Program-made: the position numbers and the translations under genes | DNA from: Calvatia gigantea | Taxonomy: Eukaryota > Basidiomycota > Agaricomycetes > Agaricales > Lycoperdaceae | Length of the DNA stretch: 64,000 nucleotides | NCBI GenBank assembly: GCA_025093985.1 | Contig: JACAAK010000002.1 | Coordinates: forward strand, 3,658,001-3,722,000 | Direction: 5' to 3' | Part shown: in pieces, positions 10,769 through 22,700 of the stretch | How positions within the stretch are numbered: position 1 is the stretch's first letter | Layout: each line of letters starts with the position of its first letter | The notes under the pieces: model-generated | Database searches by the model: none | Told to the model about the DNA's origin: nothing | The model's input: the letters and a program-made list of their open reading frames with translations, nothing else

Positions 10769-13700
10769 TTAATATTCCACCAGCGGAATGACCTTGCCTT
10801 AAATACAGTTCAGAATTGGAAACAGAATTGAATAAGACGGACTCACCAACGTCGGAGTAGCGCGACTTCTTTTTCCTCCTGCCTAGCAACTCGATTTCTC
10901 CGCTGTCGAAGAATGAATATCCGGCTGTGGACATGCTCATGAGTACAAAATCTTGATAGGATCGAAGAAAGGCCTGGCGCGGCTTCGGTCGAGAATATGA
11001 CCCATGGCAGGGTTTGGTCCACCCAAAGACGTTCCACGTGTATGAGTTCAAGAAGCAGTCAAGAATAACTAGAAAAGCATGACGGGAAGCATCGAAGCAA
11101 CACTGATATCGAGAATGTTCCATACCCTGGGCCCGGAAGCCGCCGAGGGTTTGAATCGAGTGATAGTAAGAATTTAGAAACAGGACACGCACGCATGGGT
11201 ATTTCTTCATCCAAATTTTCGGAATCCTCGTAATATGCCATGCCGTGGATCGGTCTTCCTGTCTTTGTATCCCTTAGGATACCTAAGTGATCAATGAATG
11301 GTTCAGGGCGAGCGTTGGCAGCTTTGTGTAACTGAATGATGATCCTCTGGATATCGTATAAATATCCTTGGAGAGTATCGAGGAATCTGCGAGTTTGCAA
11401 ATGCTTGGACGAGGCGCAACTAACATGATAGCATGAGTAAATTGATCCCAGGATGCGGAGGAAATCACAAAGCTTACATAGAGATACCGTCTTCTTTAAT
11501 AATATACCCAATACCATAACCATCCGCAGCCACGGGTCCAAATCCGAATAGTCTCAAGGCCGGATTTCCACAGTTCGAGGTGCTCAGGATAGAAGTACTC
11601 AAGAGCGAATAACCGGGGTCTGTGAAGATGCCTGGAAGCCTAGGCTTAGACCCCCGTAGTTTATTGTCAGAGTGAGGTGCCGACGAGACGGACTGAGGAG
11701 GTGACGCTGGGGGTGATGAAGCCGGTGAGGCTGGATCGCTCCGCGGGTTCAGGTCATCGCCCTCGGCTTCACGTTGGAGAAGACAGTAAAGTGCGTAAAG
11801 GTGCCGATCTTGTCCAAGCCCTTGAGCACATTCCCTGGTGAGCTTTGCGTGGCGTTCACAGGCTTTGCGAAGAGCGTTCAATTTTTCATGGGGCGTTGCT
11901 TCTGAGTAGAAGGTCTAAAATAGGGTGGGTATGAGATACTGTTGACCGTTCCGGTACCATAGCAAGTGTACCTTGGTAAAATGGACGCTCTCGGGTTGAA
12001 CCGATCTGATTGCCTCAGTCCGTCCATGCAAGAACGCTTTAGTCATCGCTGGTTCATAGACACATTCAGTGCGGCCTACCAAGTGGTCAACTTTTCGGCA
12101 TGACTGATACCAAATTGGGATTACTTACCATACAATCCGAAGTGCGCAGCCTGGAATGCTGCTTGGACAAAAGCGTCGGGACTGAATCCATGGCTTGTAA
12201 TGAAATTTTTCCCATATCCCTTGAACTCAAGAGCCTGGCAATCGTTTTGGCAAATAAGATCACTGATTCTGGTCTCCGCAAACCGGACTCCCGCACGAAG
12301 CTCAGGTGTAAGTTTCCACTCAAGTTTCTTTGGGGTTGTATCAATTCGTTCCAAAGGCGGTGTGGGGGGCTCTGTTATGAATTCAGTTGATGATGAATGC
12401 CATGCTTAAGATAAGCCATACTCTGCGAGTTGCGGGGAGGCTTGTAGGATTTCGCATACGGAGATAAAGGGGCGTGGAATAGAGTTGGCGCAGAGGGGTT
12501 TATAGAACGTGCGAGTAACATAAGGCCCTCCGTAAAGATGTCCGCAGCGAACCTAATGCGTGCATCAGTTTCCAGAACCAAAATCATATGATGTGGAAAA
12601 AAGCCGGACCTTAAGACCGTATGGCCGTCAACACCTGTATGCTCGAAATTAATTCCGGCAGCACCGTCAGCACAGACGATGATTTGGAGCTACCACAGAG
12701 AAGGTATGAGATGATCGCACCATTCCGAGCACTGCAGAAACCCACCTTGTCGTACCACCGGTTTGTGCAGGTTCCTACTTGCTCACCCCCTTGCAAATTG
12801 TAAGTTCCACAAAGGAAATTGGAACACAGATCCGCAAGATTCTCCGGTGTGGTATCGTCGAGGCAAACAACAAACAACGCTCTGTCAATGATTTGAAGGC
12901 AACTGGCATTGTTGCGATCTTTTTGTAGCATGCCTCGCAGACTAGACCAGATCTTCCTGTTCTCCGTTGAAAGGACACCAATTGCCTTGCGTGCCACTTC
13001 CGAACGATCGAGGGTATCGGCATCAGAAATAATGGCTTGGAGGTTACGTAGGAGTTCACGTTCCGTAAGGAGGGGAAGGTTGTCCTCATCCAAAACATCA
13101 AACCAGTCTAATCCTCTTCAGCTCATGATAACAGTAACGGGTAATGAATACTTACAAAATTGACCCCTCCGGAGGACTACGATGTGTTTTGAATCCGGGT
13201 AAACCTCCATTCTGCAGCCTCTCTAGAAAACGATAGGGGCAGTATGACGTCAGCGATCAATGAGCCACATGGTCAGAGAGATCGAGCCAACGGACGTCAG
13301 TTGGAATTCGGGCCGTGCCAAACAGGCGAGTGTACTGGTCCATATCAAGCGGTGTGCCGCGAACTGTGTCGGGTTCGAGGATACCGTTGCGGAGGTCATG
13401 AATAAAACCAAGGGAAGAGACAATCAGCGATGCTGCCCGGGGGAGCTGAGAGCCGCGATCTGGGGTAGGGTCATTCCTATGTCCTTCATGAATGAAAGGG
13501 TCTAGATTCAAAGGTGGTAGCGAACGTACTCGAGGACAAAGAATGGGTTCAGAGCGAGGACGACCGGATCGCTGTGGGACAGGTAGGATTCGTACCAGAA
13601 CTCCTCAATGTAACTATACAACGGGTGATGAACATGCGATCGCAGTTCGATGAGGGTTGAACACCCAGCACTCACCTGGCTTTGTCCTTTGCCCATTCAA

Positions 13701-13941
13701 TCAACTTCTGGTGTATCCTTGGGCCCTCTCCTTCAAGAAATTCTTGTACAGCAGCTTTTGTTGCTTCGTGCTCTCGTTTGTCCTGGAGAGCCTCGAGAGC
13801 CTTGAGGTATCGTTTGCAGGTATCCTCGAGCGAAGGTATCGGGAGTTTGGGTAGCTGATCCTGGAATGCAAACGTCCTGCCGGAGGCCTTATCCTTGACA
13901 AACCTGGTAGCAGTAGCGTTGCCCGATATAGCAGAGAGCAT
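10769..13941 (-). CDS. Carnitine O-acyltransferase (carnitine acetyltransferase type)
   Basis: Transfers acyl groups between CoA and carnitine, moving acetyl units between peroxisome, mitochondrion and cytosol. I resolved 13 exons (13941-13676, 13613-13530, 13476-13296, 13222-13156, 13107-12746, 12689-12610, 12552-12422, 12371-12129, 12075-11972, 11914-11478, 11419-11193, 10924-10847, 10797-10769) giving 762 residues in continuous phase. Family marks in order: LPKLPIP, WYESYL, NPFFVLE, RAASLIVSSLGF, QYTRLFGTARIP, HIVVLRRGQFYWFDVL, QVGTCTNRWYDK, the catalytic His in FEHTGVDGHTVLRF, CQALEFKGYGKNF, the LSTS substrate motif, and GYGIGYII. The exon 11-12 joint is the least certain. An alternative start at 14031 (MNDSTL spliced to FVKDK) is possible. 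No clear targeting signal is seen. Confidence 0.92.
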
Positions 13942-14318
13942 GGTATAGAAAGAAGGGGATAGAAACGGAATAAGCTTTATGATCGTCGGGCTACACCCAT
14001 AAGTAATCACTTACAAAGTGGAGTCGTTCATGGTAGGACCCAGGCGATCAGCGGGGGGACGTAGGGGCACGAAGAAAGGAGGGAGAGATAAGCCTTATGT
14101 GATATTTGAAATTTGAATTGTGATGTTGTGGCTGTTCTGGGCTTACTTCGCGAGGGGCACCTTCCCTGCCCATCCTCGCCTACGGCCCCTTCCGTCGTCT
14201 TGCGGCGATTGAGCGACCTCCTGGCTCGTTTCATCTTGCTCAGCCAATGATCCGAGTGAGCCATATATATACATGTATATTTACGTGTTTTTCCGTCTAC
14301 GTCCGCATTATCAATAGT

Positions 14319-16036
14319 CTACACTGGGATTATCTGCACCAAGACCGGCTGACAGTTGGTGGAAATGTAGTGCGGATGTCCAGTCACGGGTGAATACACC
14401 AAATCAAGCCTATTGTTTGCCGTCAAGTTCGTACAAAGCGAAAATGCATCAGCCTTGCCACCAAATGCAAGTAGCGCTGGGCTGCCAATTGGCCCGGATA
14501 CATCATTCTGAGTAGAACTCACGTCATTAATTTCTTAGCCTTGTTATCTTTAGAAGCACCCACCATGGCACAATACGCCTGAACGCCCGGAAAGGCCGGC
14601 ACGGACGCGACGAAGTTGGGCGACTCGCCGTCACCCGGAGCAGTCGATGACATAAGCTGCCCAATGATGTTGTTGGATTGCGGCAGGACAACAGAATTAT
14701 GCATCAAAAACGTCGGCCACTCTGAACAACACGTCTGACAAGCCTAAAAGATGTCCAGCCCCAGCGTTGACCCGAGAACAAGAGGCACTTACTGCGAGGA
14801 CCGTCCATACAACGTTTTTCGCCATTTCAACGACAATTGGCTTCAGTTTAACGTCGCTTGGCCCGCCGCTTGGCGGGTTCTTGAATTGTGCTTGCAATGT
14901 GAACGGTTGATCCACCTCCGTACCAATACATTGAGCTGGGCCACCTGTAGCATTAGCGAAGTGGTAAATTGCAAGGCGATTTCGCATTTCCACAATACTG
15001 GGCGACATCAGCATCACAGATTTGCCGACAGTCATTGTCCGAGACGCGTTGCGTCGATGGTCGGATTGCATTATCGCACCCTATGTGAGGTCGAATCTTA
15101 GCGTTGAAAGAACAGCTGAAAATCATAGACCTACAACACTCTCGACCCGTCTCTATACCCGCAAAGGCGTAGCCAAGGGATTGGCAAGCAGCCGCGCATG
15201 TCGAAGCAGTGACGCCCAACGGTACATTTACTGGATTAATCAAAGTCCTCGCGGACACCGAATCCCTATTATAAATCAGCGCACGTCCTACGAGAAATAC
15301 AACCGTGACACACGTATAGCAACCTTGGTACAGCCATGACCCATCGTTAATGCTTTGAACGATTTGCGGAGCAGGTTTCCCATTCGTAAAAATATTCAGC
15401 CTGTTTCCCCCACCACAAAGTTCGGTTGTGTTCCCGCTACACGCCACATTACAATCTTTCTCAGCCGCCTGAGCACCCGGGACCTGGATGGTGGAGTCGC
15501 AGTCTATATGTATTTGTAAATGACGCGTCCGATGCATGCAAAACTGACATACAGCATTCCTGTGGTGCGGTCAGTAAGTCGTCCACCTGGTTAAAAACAA
15601 GTACGTACGCCTACACGCATTTTTGTAGAAATTAACCAAACCAATCATTATTCCGCGTCGTTTGGTACGCGAAGAATATAATACGTACGGCCAAATTCAA
15701 CACCGGCGAAGATGTAGCCCTTGGGATTGCAAAAGCTCATGCAACTCTCAATGGTCATATTATTGTCCGAATTGGTCATAGCAGCGGCTAGCGTCCTGGA
15801 GGTAGAAATATCGGTGAAACAACCTTTGTAAGTCCATGGAGGAGGTAGTGGAGGTATGATTGGCGTAACAGCTTGGACGAGAACCTATGGAAAGAAGGAA
15901 AAATTCAGGGCAACTGAGCGACGGGACTACAAGTGCCGGTATCCAGGGTCCGACTCACCGTCCTGCCACCAAGGCTCAACATACCAACTACGATTGAAAT
16001 AGTCAGGATCAGCGGGTCCGAAATCTTAATCAACAT
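14319..16036 (-). CDS. Secreted protein with two WSC domains (one frameshift)
   Basis: The start at 16036 gives a signal peptide (MLIKISDPLILTISIVVGML). WSC domains are cysteine-rich and thought to bind cell-wall glycans. The first runs from WTYKGCFTD through ECYCDSTIQ to ELCGGGNRLNIF, the second from WLYQGCYT through ECWCDNAI to QYCGN and RLAIYHF. A C-terminal region ends in FGGKADAFSLCTN and QIIPV. Many short introns. Two oddities: between QYCGN and RLAIY the frame shifts by one base in an AAA run near 14980, and the exon after EFGR does not join in phase. The gene is either damaged or carries sequence errors. It is not a glyoxal oxidase as far as I can see, because no kelch or radical-oxidase motifs follow. 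Confidence 0.75.
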
Positions 16037-17867
16037 TCTAGTCTCTGTGTGAAGGTTGAAGGTGGGGAAGACTGTCTGGACGTCTCGCAATATATACCAC
16101 TCTTTCCTACCCAACCTTCTCTCTGGGAACATCAAGCGCCACCTCCGTTCTATACGAGCGTGAAAGCACGTCCGAACACCTCTTGCCCCTCATTCGACGC
16201 GAATTTATCAATCAAATGTCTCCGTGGACGGACGCCATCAGCAATTTCATCAAGTTCATTCGATGTGGGTGACAGTCAAGGCACGCACGAGCTTCTCGCC
16301 TCAGTTCTTCTCATTGCGAGTTGGTGCACCTAATGGTACCTGGCCAAGCATATTTCAAAGAAATGGAATCTCTGTTCTACATTTAATAGACCATGAGATA
16401 TTCCGAAAAATGTTAGTACTTGCCGGTGAATTTTCCTCAATTATGAAATCTTCCTCCTTCCTCGCTGAGATCAGCTCCCACAGTCCTGTCAGAACTCAGG
16501 ACCAAAATAACATTCCTATTAAGTTTATATGAGCAAAGAACTTCTTCATGCGGTTTTCAGGAACCTTAAAGCCGTTACCGATCAGGATTGTATTCGCTCC
16601 ATTGGTGGGCCTTGTCCTTGAAGTATTTTTAGAGCTTCGAGAGTCCCGGGCCCCCCTTTTCTTTTTCATTGACGGGGGATGTCATCGACGCAGGTTGTTC
16701 GTTTCGCCCTCGAGTGTGAGATGAACCAGACACATAGAATGGCCTAGGTGACAAATGCTGGGAAGATTTCCACTGATTTCCATCTCTCAGGCAACGTCGG
16801 ACTTCCCCAGGCTCTAAGTTGCTCCTTGCCTGCCAACTCTCGTTCCGCGCACTGTGAGCTTCGTAGATGGAAAACTCTCGACCATGCGTTTCGTGCAGAG
16901 CGCAATTCTATTTCCCATTCCCTGTCCAGTACTTCCACGACAATGTCGTCGACGTTTTGGAACCCCTCGGCAACGAGGGGTCAAACAAGACTTAAGCTCG
17001 GGTAGTGAGCCCCAATTGTGAAAACCAGAGATTGTATTCAAATAACACCAACAACGGAGGACTTCAATCATATCCAGGTTGTAAAGAATTAACTGATGTC
17101 GTTGTTTACTACAAGGTCCCGTGGTAATAGTGGTCACTTTGTGCCACTGGCGACGTTTGTTTTTCGAAACGCGAGCTCAATTTTCCGAAAATACGATGTT
17201 GTTTCTCGTAAGGCACCGGCAGTACCGTTCAGGGCCACACCATCGATATGTATACGGATAGCTGGGCACCGGTGGGTATCTAATTAGTAGCCCAGATTTT
17301 TGATCCCCAAGACTTCTTGAGAGGATATATGGATGGGAATGGTTTCTTAGGGATAGGTAGTGAGCTCAGGTAAACTGCACTATCCCGTTTACCAAGTTCA
17401 AGTGTAATCATCCAGGTCTGAATCAGTAATCGTTGCGATGGTAACTTATTATCATCTTTAAGTGTCCACCGATAATTCTTCTTGTTCCCAAGCTCTTCCC
17501 CATGATCCTGTCACTACCTGGTCAACTCCTAGTTAGGCTATTTTTGTCAGACCTTTATCACCCACAGCCGAGCCGTTGATGGCAAAATGTTAATACATCA
17601 TTTCACGTCATGTACACTCTCCCAGCTTCCATGAATGCCAAGGATGTCACCTCGACACTAGAAGAGACTAGCGGCGTCCGTCCGCCGTGTTGGTAACACC
17701 ACGCCGGCGGGTTTTTTACCTAAGAAACATCAACTCCTCTTCTGGTCTGTCTTCCCCCTCGGTCGATAAGTGTGAACTAGCGGACTCCTATTATTCCACG
17801 ATGAAAGTATATAATGTTACTCTTGCTTGTGTAGTTGAGAATTCCAAAGACCAACTGTTCCACCTAG
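16037..17867. other. Intergenic, no gene recognised
   Basis: Roughly 1.8 kb between divergently transcribed genes (WSC protein leftwards, carboxypeptidase rightwards). Short open frames on both strands show no domain. It likely contains both promoters. Confidence 0.45.
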
Positions 17868-20180
17868 ATGATGTACTGTCGTTCGTTGGCATTCTACATC
17901 TCCCTCTTCGTAGTTTTTCTTTCAGCCACGAAATATGCTCAAGGCCGACGAGATGAACCCAGTTCTCCCGCGGCTCCAGCTGCAACAAAGGCGCCAACAG
18001 CGGCGCTTCCCAATACAATAACGGATGGGAATTTAACGTTTGTTAAAGACTCTGGAATTTGTGAAACGACACCCGGCGTACATCAAGTATCAGGCTACAT
18101 CAACGTATCCCCAGGCACGTATCTGGTATGTTTGTGACTCGAAATTATGGATAGAAGTATGCACTGACCATTGGCGCGTTTCCATAGTGGTTTTGGTTCT
18201 TTGAGGCGCGAACGAGCGCAGCAACTGCACCATTGACCCTTTGGTGAGTATTTGGAAGCAAGGTGGAAAGGAGTGAGAGAACGGCAGGGTTAATAACTTG
18301 GCAGGATGAATGGCGGACCAGGATGTTCGTCTATGCTTGGACTGTTTCAAGGTATTTTCCCAACTAAATCTCCTTCGATAATGGATGTTGAGACGGACTG
18401 ATGGAATACAGAGAATGGACCGTGCCAAGTAGATGCTAGCGGACTAACGACTACACTTAATCCATACAGGTCCGTCTCCTTTCTGACTCCCGTTCCATGA
18501 GCGGGGACTCCTAGGACTTATTGACAGTTTATCCTGGGTTGTGATAACGATAGCTGGAATAATGTCACGAATAGTGAGTCTTCCGTGCTTCTGGGTTCAT
18601 AGGTCGCGTCGCGTTTAATTAAAATGGATGATCGTTGCTTCTTTCACCAGTGTTATATATAGATGGACCGGTTGGGACTGGATTCTCCTATGGTGCGGAT
18701 ACCAAAAGCACGGTGCAAGGGTTCGCAGAGCAGACGTGGGTAGCGCTGCAGATGTTGCTTGGAAGCAAAGAGTTTTCCAGTTTCAGGAATAGAAGGTTGT
18801 GATGCCTCTCTACTGCTCTATTATGGAACAATTTCATGGCTGACGGAGTTGAAGGCTTATCTTCGCAACGGAGAGTTTTGGAGCACGACTTGGTCCAGCG
18901 ATGATCAGGTACTTCAATGGCCAAAACACGAGGATCGATAAGGGCGAGATAGGGGGGTACAAGGTGTCCTTCAGTTCGATATTGATAAACGAGTACGTCC
19001 GAGAAGCATTCGAATTTTCATGTGGCGCTAGTTGACACATTGACTGACAGTGGAAAACACGACCCACTGACGCAGATGAACTCCTTGATTAAGTTCACAA
19101 CACGTGCTCCCAGTTATGGGAGACTCCAGAATGGAACGGTGGTAAACAGGATGAAGGCTGCTATGGAGATGCCTGGTGGATGTCGCGATTTGCTGCAAAA
19201 ATGTGCGCTTGCAGGAACTTCGACCGAAGGAAATGCCATGTGTAGCAGTGCTTGGGTTTTCTGCGTACGTGTGCTTAAGTTTGCGTCGTAAGGATGCCGG
19301 CTGACTTTTTTTGTTCAAGCAAAATCACATTCTGTCACCTGCAATCGGCAATCTTTCGGATACCGACTTGTCTAGACACAATACTGACCCGCCTTTTCCA
19401 CCGCCCTACTACCTGCAGTATATTCGTTCTCCAGAAGTAATGTCAAAAATTGGGGCGAGAAGCAAATATGACCAGTGCAGTGATCCGGTCAAAGCTGCGT
19501 TCAGTGCATCTGGAGAAATTGGAAGGTCCGGTTTAGGCGACCTCGCAGAACTAGCGAATGCGAAGTTCTCGATCTTGATTTGGGTAAGTCCATGGTGGAT
19601 GACATCAAGAGGACCGTCTAAAAGGAAGAATTCTTAATTCAAACAGGCTGGTGATTACGATATCAAGTGCGTGGCTTGGGTTTGTTCATAGGTAGAAGGT
19701 TCGTTGACAGCATCATAGATGCAACTGGGTCGGAATACACAATTCCATGGTGGCCATGGATTGGTACGGTAACCGAATGCTGAACACGACGAGGTATTCC
19801 ACCCTTATGGTGGATAATTACGCAGTTGCTCAGGTGAAGGTGGTCAACAACCTGTCGTTTGTGTGAGTGTCTGAAGCATTTGCTGTGCATTATTCCTAAA
19901 ATTCCTGCATAGGAGAGTATTCAAGCCGGCCATGCATTGGTAAGTTGTTGGGCACTGCGTTTGCATCAACCGTTGACTTCGGACGTTCTCGTGGCAGCCT
20001 GCGTATCAGCCAAAAGCGGCGCTGCAAATTTTTCGAGAATTTGTCGAGGCAGGGAGCCTGTTTAGTCTGATGGACCAGAAACCGCACCAGCCAGGGATGA
20101 AGAACGGAGGTGTAGAAAGGGTGAAGGACGGGTTGCTGGTGATGTTAATGTTAGGGGCTATCGCCGTGGCTATGCTGTAA
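17868..20180 (+). CDS. Secreted serine carboxypeptidase, S10 family
   Basis: Removes C-terminal residues from peptides outside the cell or in the vacuole. Starts with a signal peptide (MMYCRSLAFYISLFVVFLSA). About ten exons; blocks in order: GVHQVSGYINV, WFWFFEARTS, LWMNGGPGCSS, GLFQENGPCQVD, NPYSWNNVTN, YIDGPVGTGFSYG, the nucleophile region ATESFGARLGP, INDGKHDPL, a Cys-rich segment, SKIGARSKYDQCSD, the Asp region WAGDYDIKCNW, and AGHAL with the catalytic His. Usual members read ESYGGHYGP at the nucleophile, so this one is altered. Just before AGHAL a base seems missing, but using the donor GTGTGA keeps the frame open. The C-terminus ends in a hydrophobic stretch (LLVMLMLGAIAVAML), perhaps a membrane or GPI anchor. 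Confidence 0.85.
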
Positions 20181-20302
20181 ACACATATGCAAATAGACAG
20201 AAAATGGAGAAATGTGCGAAATTATTTTAATTTCACACTTTGATCAGCTGTTCGAAGCATTAACTTGCTTCGTCTCCTTCACCCCCGTCCTTGTCCTAGG
20301 AA

Positions 20303-22700
20303 ATGACCGCCCAACCTTCTCAGCAGTACGCATGTAAGAATCTGCACACCACCATCAGAATATCTTCTAATTCTTGTCGCTGCAGTCCGTGCCCAGAAGG
20401 CACTTGGTCTAGTCAATGGCAGCCCCGACTACGCCTCAATCTCTGCCTTCACAGCTCCAGACGTTCCAGCGCGCATGTACACTTACAGTGCGGACGGTCG
20501 TCTCTATGCATATGCTCTGCCGACGGTGTAAGTCGTTGATCCCTCAACTTCCTCGTTGATTCCTCGTGGACCGATCGGGCGATTATCACCGTTCATCTCT
20601 CGTCACACGAGTTCGCTATATATCTCTCGCTAACTGGCTGTCTTGCAGGGTGCGGGTTTTCCAGGCCGAAGGTGCCCAGTTGCTCCAGGAGCTTCCTCTG
20701 GCCAACATCGTGGAGGTGAAATTTTCTCCCCGTGGCACCTATCTCTCCACCTGGGAACGTCCAGGTATGACTTTCCTTGACCGCATAGGTGACCCAACTC
20801 ATACTTTCCGCAGCTAAACTTGAGGACGGCGCTCAGCATAAAAATCTCCGCGTTTGGTCCGCCTCCACCGGCCAGGAGCTCATAGCTTTCACTCAAAAGT
20901 CACAGGAGGGTTGGGACCTCCAGTATACAATCTCCGAGTCCCATGCCATCCGATTGGTCGGTCCTGAGGTCCAGGTCTTTAAACCGGCAGAATGGTCCAA
21001 GGGTGTTGTGGATAAATTGAGGGTTGAAGGGGCAACCAGCGTCTCACTGAGCCCTGGACTGAATCCCTCCATCGCCGTATTTGTTGCGGAGAAAAAGGTA
21101 TGTGCATTGACCGTCGCAACTTTGATCTTTCCGCTGATCTAGACACCAGGGGCAACCCGCGAGCATCAAGATCTATAACCTTCTCGGACTCGGCGGAACA
21201 CCCACATGCCAGAAGACTTTCTTTAAGGCAGATCGGGCTCAAATCAAGTGGAACACGCTCGGCACTCAGGTCCTAGTGCTGACGCAGACCGAAGTCGATA
21301 ACTCAAATAAGAGTTATTACGGCGAGACGGGAATGTACCTTCTCAGCGCTGCTGGCAATTTCGACTGCAGGGTAACTCTAGACAAGGAAGGCCCCATCCA
21401 CGACTTCACCTGGAGTCCCAACTCGAAGGAATTCGGCGTTGTATATGGATGTACGTCTATCAGACCCTCTCCTCTATGCCCCTCGCTGATTTTTCTCTAG
21501 ACATACCCTCCAAGACAATGATATTCGACCAACGGGTTCGCACCGTCCACGATTTCGGTTCTTCCCCACACAACTTCATCTCCTTCAACCCCCAAGGCCG
21601 TCTTATCCTCCTCGCAGGCTTCGGCAACCTTGCCGGCAAAATCGACGTCTTTGACCGTCGCACCCTGAATAAGATCGCTACCATCGATGCACCGAACACT
21701 TCACATTGTGAATGGTCACCGGATGGTCGATTCCTCCTTACCGCCACTCTTTCTCCTCGTCTACGTGTTGACAACGGTATCAAGATCTGGCATTGCACAG
21801 GACCCCTAATGCATGTCAAGATGGTTGATGAACTATATCAGACAGGTTGGAGACCTGCCCCAGTCGAAAGCGTCCCATTCCCTAATCAAATCCCACCTGC
21901 TCCCGAACCGAGCGAGAGCGTGAAGGAATGGGAGAAGACTCAGAAGAAACCTGTGACGGGTGCGAAGCCGGCTGGTGCTTATAGGCCACCTGGTGCGCGT
22001 GGCTTAGCTACACCCGCTATCTTCAAACGTGAAGATGAGGGCGGGTTACCCAGTCAGAACGGGAGTCCTGCTGGGAGTGGTGCTAATACCCCTGTGAGAG
22101 GGTATAGCAGGAGCCCCGCACCTGGTGCGCCGGGGTATGGACACTTCGCGAATGGAGATGGTGGTGGATATAGTAAGAGGTACGTACCTGGTGCTCCACC
22201 TGGTGCAAATGCGGGCGGGGAGAATGACAGGAGGGGTAACAAAAAGAAGAAAGGAGGCAAGAATAAGGATGGCGCTGGGGGTGGTGGTGAGGGTGCAGGC
22301 GCAGATGGCGCTCAGGCCAATGCAAATACCAATGGGGCGCCGAGGGGTAAGAGAGGTGGTCACCAGCAACAGCAGCAGCAGCCTCCTGCTGCAGCCCCTC
22401 CCGTTCCTGAACCCGTTGAACCCGCTTCACCCATTAGCCCAGGTACAGACGCGGCTTTAGACACCGCCGGGAAGAGGATTAGGAACCTAAACAAGAAGGT
22501 GCGTCATAACATTGTTTCTTTTTTTCACACAACACTTAGGACTAATGGTTTGTTAGTTAAAAGCTATTGAGGAATTGAAGGACAAGGCGAAGAGGGGTGA
22601 ACGTCTGGAGACAACGCAATTCAAAAAGATGGAGGGCGAAGCAGCCATCAGGCAAGAGCTCGCCGAGTTGCAGAAGAATGCCCCTTCTGCCGCTTCGTGA
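20303..22700 (+). CDS. eIF2A: Eukaryotic translation initiation factor 2A (eIF2A)
   Basis: A WD-repeat translation factor reported to bring initiator tRNA to the 40S subunit in a codon-dependent way. Exon 1 encodes MTAQPSQQYAFRAQK across an intron; further exons give YTYSADGRLYAYALPT, ANIVEVKFSPRGTYLSTWERP, KNLRVWSASTGQEL, SIKIYNLLGLGG, FFKADRAQIKWN, FTWSPNSKEFGVVYG, FNPQGRLILLAGFGNLAG, SHCEWSPDGRFLLTATLSPR and VKMVDELYQTGWRP. These are the propeller blades and the family signature. A Gly/Pro/Gln-rich linker (including poly-Gln) follows, and the last exon supplies the helical tail KAIEELKDKAKRGERLE ending NAPSAAS. All exons join in frame. Cytosolic. The start codon is the first ATG and lies 25 bp inside a C/T-rich leader. 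Confidence 0.92.

Noticed and set aside
14028..14264. Possible extra N-terminal exon of the carnitine acyltransferase (MKRARRSLNRRKT)
   Set aside because: A GTAAGC donor exists, but no acceptor gives a family-like N-terminus; a 5' UTR exon is more likely.
22046..22430. Three long minus-strand and alternative-frame ORFs over the 3' part of eIF2A
   Set aside because: Shadows of the Gly/Pro-rich coding region of eIF2A.
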